This document shows, piece by piece, positions 54,855 to 64,000 of a stretch of 64,000 bases of DNA. The DNA lies in NCBI GenBank assembly GCA_033980235.1, contig CM067072.1, forward strand, positions 14,066,871 through 14,130,870, in the 5' to 3' direction. The DNA is from Diadema setosum. Lineage: Eukaryota; Echinodermata; Echinoidea; Diadematoida; Diadematidae. Every line of letters starts with the position of its first letter. Position 1 is the stretch's first letter. The notes below the pieces were generated by a model. The model was not told the origin of the DNA. It was given only the letters and a program-made list of their open reading frames with translations, and ran no database searches. The translations under genes and the position numbers were made by a program.

Positions 54855-56139
54855 TTGACAAAGTAACAGATCAATCTATCCCTAAGAAGAACATTTACTG
54901 AAAAGTAAGTGTCACCCATGAAAGTTTCTGGTTGCTATTGCCAACAGAAAAAAAAAAATCTGACATTGAATGTTATTGTATTTTCGCATTCATACTCAAT
55001 CCATCTCTTCACCCTCCCCCCCCCCCCCCCACCTCACAAGACAAACGAAATATTGATGCTGAGCAAGTTTCCTCCATAAACATGACCTTTATCTCAGGTG
55101 TGGGAGATGTGTGGAACTCCATCACGTGCACGCTGCAGTTTAACGGACAGTGCCAAACAGTGATTACTGCTCTGTCTAGGCGCACATCCATTTACTGCAG
55201 GCTTTACTCCTATCTAGATAATGGGCAAGCACTGCTGATACAATGATATATGCTCCGGCAAAATAAACAAAAGAAAATAATTGAATGCCATCCAAAGGAC
55301 ATAACACTGATGAATGCATTCCAGACATACAAGGACTATACGAGTGTTTTTATGTATCAGTTTCATTTGGTGTTTTTATGGATCAGTTTTGTTTGAGTCG
55401 GTTTTGGTTTGCATTGGATGGATTTATTTTGATGTGCCCATCATTGAAGGAAGCACTTAAATGCTTATGAGCGAGTTTGTCTATTTCTCATTTTATGATT
55501 CATTCATTGCCAAGCATTATGGCATGTCTCATAAAAAAAATGGCATCTGATATTGGAAACAAACTTCTGATAAAAGAAAAGATGCAAAATCTCTTCTTAA
55601 TCCCCCAAACTCAACACTTCAATCAAATACTGACAGGTGACGGAAATACCTTGAGTGAAGACAGACAAAAGTAGAAAAAGCAGCAGCAGCAGCAGCAAAT
55701 AACAACAGCAACAAAGAAACTCCCTATGGAATCATGAGCTCGATTGGCACTTTTGGGCTTCATATCCACTTGGGCTGGCTTGAAAAGTGATTCTCTAACA
55801 GCCACAGAGACAACATTGTACAAAGCTATAGATTTTCTAAAATAAGAAGTGCCAGAATAAACCAGTTTGTAATTCAACTTTGAGCGTGAGCAGAAGGTCA
55901 TTTCTACCAACAGGTATGCTTGTTTGTAAATTCACTGAGATAAAGCATCTGTGATGTGATGATTATTCATGTGATCCTTTTACATAGACAGTGCTTTCCA
56001 GCACCAAACAGAAAGCCTGATATTTGGCAGTATTAATAGAAAATAAAAAGTCTTAATAAATTCAGGGGAAAAAACATTGTAATATATGACTCCCCAGGTG
56101 TTATTTGACAGCTCTTTTAGGTCATCTGATCTGGGCAAG

Positions 56140-56530
56140 TTTATTTCAATTCAATTTATTTATTCCACATGCTAAAAAAAGATATAAAAGAAAAACAAAT
56201 ACACGGACATAACATATTGCACATTACGTTACATTGGAAACAAGAGAATGATGCAAAAAGATATACTTAGCATTAGTGGGAATCAGAAAAATACCATATA
56301 GGTCTTATCAAGGCCGATTCCCTTACAGATGAATAGGATACAAATTGCAATCAAAGATATAAATACATTTTAAGAGTATAAAACTACACCATCAGAATAT
56401 ATGTACTTATTATGATTTGTTTGAACATGAATTCCATAAATTGTTACGCCGGGCAAGCTCAAGCATCATGCTGCTTTCAGAACAAGGGAAGTACCTAGCC
56501 AACTGAGAAAAAGGAAAGGTCATTATAAAT
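56140..56530 (-). mobile_element. LINE (CR1-like) 3' end, minus orientation
   Basis: Read on the minus strand the segment ends GGAATAAATAAATTGAATTG at 56166-56146, the same tail type as the plus-strand copy at 4950-5263. The 5' limit is arbitrary; no coding frame remains. Confidence 0.5.
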
Positions 56531-56636
56531 ACCAGTGTACACATGAGCTAATTACGAACTGGCTTATTTCCTTTTTTTTGTCAGCTTTAGTAGACCATTA
56601 TAACCTGCCTAGAGCTGAGGTATCAATATTTAAGCT

Positions 56637-56652
56637 GGGGGGGGGGGGGGGA
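56637..56652. repeat. Poly-G homopolymer
   Basis: About 14 G in a row after GCTGG. Confidence 0.9.
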
Positions 56653-56999
56653 GTGGACAAGAAAGAATGAATTGAGCTTATGATTACCCTAGCCAATATT
56701 ACAGGGAATAAAAGATACTGTCTCTATCAAAAAAAAAAAAAAAAATGTGTATCATAAGTATGCATATATTACATAATTATATATCATAAACATATTTTCA
56801 TAATAATTCATGCATTACATTGCATACTATATGTTATAAAATTCTTACATATCTATGAATTATATTACATTATATCAATCACAATATCTAAGTATTTTAT
56901 ATATTACGTTATGTCATATACAACAACAACAATAACCAACAACACTATGAGCGGGGTGCCTGTGAGAATATCAATATCAGTACAAATGATGCACCCTTC

Positions 57000-57660
57000 A
57001 TTTGTACTGTCAAAGTGTGCGTCTGGATGCCTTGGAAGGCATGGCGCCCTCACCTGACGAGAATATGTCAGGTTTTGAGGAAGACGCGGGTGGCGCCGTG
57101 ACATATATGCATCGTCGACAGGAAGGCAGGGAAGAAGGGGGCCCTACTGAGGAGGATTTTATCCCGTTGTTATTCAAGCATGACTCTTGCTTATCTAACT
57201 CTTGCATATATCTACAGATGAGACTGAGGGGCTGGGCGGTTACAAGTCCATTGCACACTGTATTCATTTTCTGCCCCACTAACCTCTCATACTCTGTTCT
57301 CAAAAGCCGAGCCTATTACTAACGACAGTGAACCCTTGCGCGGCTCTCCTCGCGATGCCATTAGCTGATCAAAAGAGACAATGTAATAGCCTCCATTTAA
57401 CAGTTTCCTCTCAACTTCCTCTCAATTCCACCGTAATTAACCCCATTCAGCACGATTCTGAAACTCTCATAGACTTTGTGAATGACTCGTTGGATTTGAG
57501 TAAACAACGGGTTAACAGCAGCCTGGCATCGGCAAAGCTGGGGCTCTATCAGCTCGCAGAAGTGGAGCAAGTTATCGAGAATGAAGCTTCGGAAGGAGCT
57601 CTCATCCCGGGTGAATTCGCAAATAATGCTCTTGTTTAAGACTGCCCGACGATTTTTGAT
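57000..57660. other. Unique GC-richer block with frames open on both strands, unassigned
   Basis: Four overlapping open frames of 90-106 codons occur on the two strands (for example plus 57002-57322 and 57328-57639; minus 57010-57303 and 57397-57672). None resembles a family I know, and openness on both strands fits low stop-codon density rather than coding. It stands out from AT-rich neighbours and could be a conserved regulatory block or an unrecognised exon. Confidence 0.25.
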
Positions 57661-57807
57661 ACAAAGTACCATAAAACCACAGTTGGACCTGACACTGTAA
57701 TCACTACATTATGCAGCCACTAAACCTCATTTTTAGGGCAGTTCATAAACATCTGCTGGCGTCCAACTTACCATCACCAGATCTGGAATATGCAGAGTTG
57801 AAGGTCA

Positions 57808-57837
57808 TGTGTGTTTGTGTGTGTGTGTGTGTGTGTG
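57808..57837. repeat. (GT)n microsatellite
   Basis: About 14 GT units with one interruption. Confidence 0.95.
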
Positions 57838-58409
57838 AGTGTCACAAAGACACACTTGAAGGCAATCCCACAAACAAGCATCTTCAAAAGAATTATCCAT
57901 GCCAGTACGAGTGGATTATGTTACACCGTGTAAAATGAGCACAAGAAAACAAGCGAGTACATCCTCAGCCTAGGCTGTGATTTTGCTTGTTAGTACGGTG
58001 TTACCCTTTCAATTTGCTGTAAAAAGAGCTAACTATTAAAGGGGCTGTTCAGCAATTGTGTTTCCAAGTTTGAAAAATACTGGGCTATATACATGGTCCT
58101 GCATGCTATTTGACTTTCTAATGTTGTATAAATGTGCAAATATAAAAAATCACTTTAGGGATGAAATGCAAGAGAGATAAAGTTGAAAATCTGAGGGACC
58201 GGATTTACAGCACTCAAGATGAATATTTCTTACATAGTCATCTTACAATGATTCATTCAGTGTACAGTTTATTCACATGGTATTACCAGTTCATATTACA
58301 CATATATATTAATAATGACGGACTAATTCTCAAGACTTTCATATATGCTATAATTTCTATTTATTATTATCATTATTGTTGTTATCATCATCATCATCAT
58401 CACTACTAC

Positions 58410-58822
58410 CAGGGCTCCACACTAACTTTTATTATTGGTGGCCCGATCGGGCCACCAAAATCATTGATTTTTATTTTTTTGGTGGCCCGAAAGTAAAATC
58501 TGGTGGCCCGAAAAAAAAAAAATAAAGAAAAACATAAGAAAAACTACTAAACATAGAATAATAAATATTAAGCATTGCTGAAGTGATACAGGTACCCAAG
58601 TCTAAATTCATTTCCAAAATCAAAAACAAACATCTGAAATTTATTTTAGCATCTTACGGAGCCGATTGTTACCGCTGTTCATTTCCAAAAGTAAAGGCAA
58701 ACATCCGACTTTTTTTGGTGGCCCCATCGGGCCACCAAAATCTTCATTTCAGAATTTTTGGTGGCCCGACGTGCGTTTTTGGTGGCCCCGGGCCACCGGG
58801 CCACCGTTAGTGTCGAGCCCTG
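58410..58822. mobile_element. hAT-like MITE, 413 bp, with GGTGGCCCG repeats
   Basis: The ends CAGGGCTCCACACTAAC (58410-58426) and GTTAGTGTCGAGCCCTG (58806-58822) are inverted with one mismatch. GGTGGCCCG and its complement recur at least eight times in subterminal positions. The flanks share CTACTAC (58403-58409 and 58823-58829), but the surroundings are a CTA-type repeat so the duplication length cannot be fixed. CAGGG-type ends suggest hAT. Confidence 0.8.
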
Positions 58823-59016
58823 CTACTACTATTAGTATTATTATCTGCAGGGCATGAATTTCAACATCATTCAGCTCACTCAAAAGAGTAGAACTAAAAT
58901 TTCTGAAACTGAGGCTCCATACTGTTATATCAACAATGCCTTGAATATATCAAGACACTCAAATTTATGACCTGAGCAGATTACCACATTCTGTGTAAAA
59001 GGAGGAGACAGTCAAT

Positions 59017-59451
59017 AGGCCTGTTCACAAACAACGAAAATCGAAATTTCAATCGCGATCCAAATTTCGATTTTTTTTTGGACCGTTCATACACAGGGAA
59101 AAATCGCACTTCGCAGCAAGGAAAGAACGATCAGTGGCCAAATTGCGCATGCGCGAAACTTGCATGACCGAAGACTGACCCTGCAGTCCCAATAGAGTTT
59201 CGCACGCGCTACGAACGATGGGATTAAAAATACCGATTTCCGAATCTCGATCGCGCTCACACACACGACGCTTGGCAAAATAATCGCGATTATTCTGAAA
59301 AATCACACTAATAGTGCGAGTTGGATCGCGATAAGGATCGCGGTAATTAGTGAGATTTTTCTGTCCACACTGGAAAAAATGTCGAAATTTTGATCGCGAT
59401 AAGAAAATCGATTTTTAAATCGCACTTTTTCCCTTGTGTGTGAACGGGCCT
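59017..59451. mobile_element. Inverted-repeat MITE, 435 bp, with AAT 3-bp duplication
   Basis: AGGCCTGTTCACAAACAA at the left and TTGTGTGTGAACGGGCCT at the right are inverted with two mismatches. AAT lies outside both ends (59014-59016 and 59452-59454). The interior is rich in ATCGCGAT and AAATTTCGAT boxes in both orientations. Non-coding. A 3-bp duplication suggests PIF/Harbinger, though AAT is not the typical TWA. Confidence 0.75.
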
Positions 59452-61524
59452 AATTAAACTTTCACCTAAATGTGATATCACCATCAGCTTATATTACAGC
59501 CAATGTAGGAGAACCGTTTCTAGGAAATGTGGTAGAATTCCACACAGTGATTGATAATGACCAAAAAAAAAAAATGCTTCCATGTTTATTTGTTGTGACA
59601 CAACAAAATCAGGTTTCGAAAGAACGCAGCTAATTTGAATAGGTGATCCTGCACAAGATATTAAATTTGGATTAAAAGATTAAACAACCCATCGGATAGA
59701 TGGGGTTTAGAATGTACAATTCTGAGAAAAAGTGGATTGATGAAAAAAATGGGGGCATTTTTTCCCCAGGAAAACTGTTGGGGGTGGGGGGGGGGGAGAA
59801 GAGAATACTGTGAGCTCATGCTTCCAGGAAAAAAAAAAGTGACAACAACAATAAAAAACCTCAGCTGTTACCTTGCCAGCTTAGCCAATTAATGCATATT
59901 GGACAAGAGCATTGTGATTAGGGGAGAAAGGGCTCACCGCGAACAGGACGGCATAATTACCAGCCACAAATCAGCTGTCACTGTCCAAAGATTGATCGGT
60001 CCAAGAGCGCATTTTATTAGTAAGAGTAGCATGAAAACTATGAAACAAAGCAACCAAAACAAAAATAAACAAAAATGACCAGCAACAAACACACACAGAA
60101 CGCAAAATTGGGTTGGCGATTCCAATTTTGCAAATGACGTGTATAATATCATTGAAAGTGTGCAATTATGCAGGTATTTCATGTCTTACAGCCGAGCTGG
60201 TTTCAGGAAACGAAACAAAGAAGGAAAAAAAAGAAGAAGATACAATGCAGAGGTCCACTTTGAATTGCATTAATTAGACATTATGTTTCAAGCAGTTAGA
60301 CAATTCGAAACAAAAACATTTTCACACCATTTCTGTAGTACCCAATGACTGACAGCAATTGTCTAGAACAATAGGACTGACAATGATTGTCTCAAACAAT
60401 GGCAAGTAGAAACCCCCACTCAGCGATAAGTGGTCCCCATGTTCACACTTACACATAAGATAGTCAGGACATGGCTTTTGCTTTCTTTTGTTTTGTGTTG
60501 TGTCCATGAACATTTCATCAAAATCAGGGCACTTCCTAACGACTTGAAATATACTTCAAGGTGTTACATGCCATCTGAATGGATGAAGATCATTCCCAAA
60601 ACATGGGAGGTTTTTACATTCACTCTTTTGTCTGCATATATATGAAGGAATAGTTCAATTTTCTGACAGCTTCCCAGAAAATCAGACACCTGTAATGAAT
60701 ATCCCCAGAGCAACTATTCAGCTGGAATTTCATGAACCTCTTCTTGCTTGAAATGCATTTTGTGACTTTTAAAGTTTTCAGCTCAAGCCCCTTTGGACTC
60801 CATTTTACTCGACTGGCTCACCACTATTGGATAAGCAGTTTTCAGCAGCATTTTTTTCCTCTACATAAGGTTTTTCTACAGGCCACAGACAAATTAATTC
60901 CACCCCCCCCCCCCCCATCATCAATGTGTCATAACAACTAAAAATTTTTGCAAAATAATAATGTTCCATAACAGATAAAATGTACTACACACACTAGGGC
61001 ATGGCACTGCCACTCTACAGAATATCCCCCCCCCACACACACACAAACATACATAAACATAAACAAACACTTGACTTATTCCGAAGGGAGACCTCTATTC
61101 TGAAATCTGCGGGTAAAATCCGCTTAGAACTGTCCTTCTTGAGTGGGATTGTTATCATACTATTGGGCAATTCCGTATGGGAAGGGCAAAAACAGCAAAA
61201 TTCAAAGTTAAGTAAATGCTCAGAAATTTCAGTTTCCCGTACAGACGGATTGTTGTATTTATGGAAACAAAAAACCCTTTACCAATAACTTTCCTCTTTT
61301 TTGTTGTACACACTTTTGAAGTTGGAAGACTATTTATTGTATTTATCTAAAATTTTACAATATTAAATGAAAATTTAAAATGAAACAACTTAAATATCTC
61401 TCTGCTTTATCCATACTTCCACATCTTTATTCCTATGCTTCAACAATCACATTTAATGAAGCATTCAGTCACTCTCATTATGATATTTTTGGGAGAAATT
61501 TTCAAAATCTACTGACAAATTGAC

Positions 61525-61707
61525 GTAATTCCGTTACCATAAAATTGAAAAAAGTTTTCTCCTGAACAAACAAATCACTGATTTTTTCTCCCCTTGTAAA
61601 TTTTTTCTCTACTTGTGACTCCCTGAAAAGTCACAAAACATTTTGTGAAATATCTCCTTCAGTTCTTCTGTAATTGTGGTAACGGAATTACATGGTAACG
61701 GAATTAC
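61525..61707. repeat. Cluster of GTAATTCCGTTACC motifs (three copies, both orientations)
   Basis: GTAATTCCGTTACC at 61525-61538 and its complement GGTAACGGAATTAC at 61678-61691 and 61694-61707. A fourth copy is at 63833-63846. The flanking stretch 61300-64000 is AT-rich. Confidence 0.85.
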
Positions 61708-63832
61708 ACGCACATCTAATATGGAAGAGAATGACATATCCTACTTTCGTGCCAATATGTATGTGAACTGTCCATGAAATAGCTTCAGGGCATTATTATT
61801 GAGCTTAACAGTGTTAGTGATTGGCAGTAAAGGAGTGAAAGTTGAAATATGGTATGATACACTGACATGACTCAGCATACAGTGTAGCTGGATGCCTCTG
61901 ACAGTGAGTCCTGACATCAGGGTACACGCTTGACAAGACTTCTTGTGCTGAAAGTCTCCTCCCTTCCTTCACCTTCTCTCATGTACAAGAACTACATGTG
62001 TACATGGAGACTGTGCTAACTGATAACTTTATAAGGTTTGCTACAGATATTCATTCTCAAATGTTAAAAATCATACTGAATTCTGAGATATCAATTTGTA
62101 TATTTTCTTGCTAAAAAGTCTCATGGTTTCATACAAAATCTAAGTATAGTGATGAGGGACTATATTGAATGGGTGTGATGCAGCATAATTGAACAAAGGT
62201 TACAAAGAAGAGGAAGGACATAAAATTTCTTTAAAAGGAAAAGAGAGCACTGCTACTGACAGAAAGAAATGAACAGGATAATTTTTGTGAGGAAAGATCA
62301 AGAATTTAAGAGAAAGATCATACACAATGTGATAGAAGTCATAACTTGACATGGGATGCCCACTGAATGTGACATCTTGATCTTTCTGTATGCTAAAGGC
62401 TTTATTATCACCAAGTTGATAGTCTGACCTTTTATTGAACATGTCCTGTTTTCATCCTCAAGTACTTTATCTTTAATGGTAAGTATATGACTATTACCTT
62501 CTTTCATTTGTTTCTTAGATCTTCCCTCCACAGAGACATGTATTTTGATTTTCATGCCCATTTGATACAGAGCATCTGCTACCCTTTGAAATTTCTTCTT
62601 TAATCCTTTCTTTTTAAAAGGAATAAAGACAAAAACACCATTTGTGATGAACATTTACCCAGTCAGTAATTGTGATACAGCTCTATAATGTAACATTTAG
62701 GCCTATACTTTCCAATCCTAAGAAGATTTTAAATATTAAAGTCAATGGGCTTCTGCTTCTACCTTTACTCTTCATGCTACCATTTGCTGTACAATCCAGT
62801 TTCCTTTCATACAAGTGCCATTACAGTGTATTTTATAATTTGCTTTCAGGCAGTCAAAATACAACTTACTGGAAAAGAGAAGATGCACACTTCTTGTGAG
62901 TAAATATATGGCAACACTCAAGATGAGAAAATAGACAAAGTCAAAGAAGAAAGACAGAGACAGGAAACTTGTAGGAAAATTATACGCGAAGTCATGATTG
63001 TGTTTCTAAAGACATCATTTTGAAATTTTGTGTGGTCAGAAGTAAATACTAACATTATTCACAGGTAAATCTAACTCTAACACAGTGAGCTGCAGATGGA
63101 TAAAAGAGGCCCTCTTACCTTTCTATGAATTAACAGAATTTGGTGGACTCACTATAATAGTTTAAAAAGTTGTAATTTGTTAAAGTTATTTTGCAGTTTT
63201 CTATTTCCTTTTAGTTTAGTTCATTTTATTTTGGTGGGCTTAAGTAGGACTTACACTGTAAGGGATTTATTAAATTATGCACTACATTATATACCAGGGG
63301 GCAACTTCAGCTATTAGTAAAATGTCACAAGTTTTTAGTGATTAATATATGCCACAACATATAGATAATAATGATTGAAGCACTGGTGCAGTACCATAAT
63401 CATATAAGAAAATTTTCTTTTCTATTTATGATTGAATTGTAATTTGTTATATTTGTCATTGAACCACAACTGCATCTTTTAACTTAACAAATTAAAAGTT
63501 TCAAGCATCTTTAGTGTTCATCCTTAATATTAAACATTGTGTTCAATGATGGGGCTGCACGCTGTGCTCTCGCACTGTAAATTGGCACTTTATGATTTAG
63601 ATTTAAATTCAGTGTCAATCCGGACAGTTTTTTATTATTTTCTTATGCATGTACACATAATATTTATGTAGAATACTTGTAAGTAATTCACACACATTGT
63701 CAATTATTGGCATATTTAGGAAGAAGAAAACAGAGAAATCTGTCGTGCATGATATCAACAAAAGAAATACAAGAAAATTTGAGTATTGTTGACTGGATTT
63801 ATAGAATTGTACTTGTGTAGGACTATTCTAGC

Positions 63833-63846
63833 GTAATTCCGTTACC
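63833..63846. repeat. Fourth copy of the GTAATTCCGTTACC motif
   Basis: With the following CATGT, 18 bases are inverted relative to ACATGGTAACGGAATTAC at 61690-61707, 2.1 kb away. 61710-63830 between them contains no recognised gene. Confidence 0.85.
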
Positions 63847-64000
63847 ATGTGTCTTAGATGTCATTTACCTGCAGAGTGTGAAATTCTTAACTTGAAAGTA
63901 GACAAATTTTGATGGATGTGGTACTTAGAAGTTACGAGATCTTGATTGACATAGTTACAACTTCAAATCACAGTCGTTAGCATGAACATTTTATGTTTTT

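Larger units (their letters stand above)
39139..64000. other. Upstream flank of PDE4 (or intron of a longer isoform), transposon-rich
   Basis: I recognise no coding exon in this 25 kb. Identified elements are listed separately. Non-repetitive stretches with locally higher GC (about 40730-41110, 43240-43560, 47010-47650, 50200-50650, 57000-57660) might be regulatory. 48070-49700, 55270-56130 and 59460-61500 are AT-rich with nothing recognised apart from homopolymers (G run 59776-59796, C run 60903-60917). Confidence 0.5.

Overview
This is eukaryotic genomic DNA dominated by one gene on the minus strand. It is a cAMP-specific 3',5'-cyclic-nucleotide phosphodiesterase of the PDE4 (dunce) family, long UCR1/UCR2 form, spread over 32.7 kb. 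I could assemble 13 coding exons. They run from a short first exon (ATG at 39136-39138) to the stop codon (6419-6421). All 12 introns have GT..AG ends, every reading phase matches across each junction, and the joined CDS is 2145 nt (714 codons plus stop).

The organism looks like a marine invertebrate deuterostome, most likely an echinoderm such as a sea urchin. This rests on the diverged but clearly animal PDE4, and on the dense fauna of small fold-back DNA transposons, LINE 3' tails with (TTGAA)n or (TGAATC)n ends, long poly-C/poly-G runs and ATC/GGA microsatellites. The species assignment is an inference; no rRNA or mitochondrial marker is present.

Layout, in plus coordinates (the gene reads right to left). 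1-6418 is 3' UTR and downstream flank, with a MITE and a LINE tail. 6419-14112 holds the catalytic domain and the linker before it, in nine exons with introns of 0.35-2 kb. 16961-22194 holds the UCR2 and LR1 exons. 22230-24345 is a purine-rich array of about 116-bp units lying directly upstream of a splice acceptor. 29972-30151 is the UCR1 exon with its PKA site. 39065-39138 is a first exon encoding 24 residues, with an in-frame upstream stop. 39139-64000 is about 25 kb of upstream flank (or intron of a longer isoform) in which I recognise no coding exon, but which carries many transposon-derived elements: two hAT-like, two with 3-bp target duplications, several TTAA-flanked families, a tRNA-derived SINE, and an inverted-repeat element flanked by an unusual 104-bp direct duplication.

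The most interesting points are two departures from the PDE4 consensus beside the catalytic metal site (HDVHH instead of HDVDH, and ENHS instead of ENHH), the 104-bp duplication around the element at 51252-51819, the number of unrelated TTAA-flanked miniature elements (down to about 85-93 bp), and the dimeric higher-order structure in the intronic array. I saw no CRISPR array, rRNA gene or functional tRNA, and no second gene I could support.
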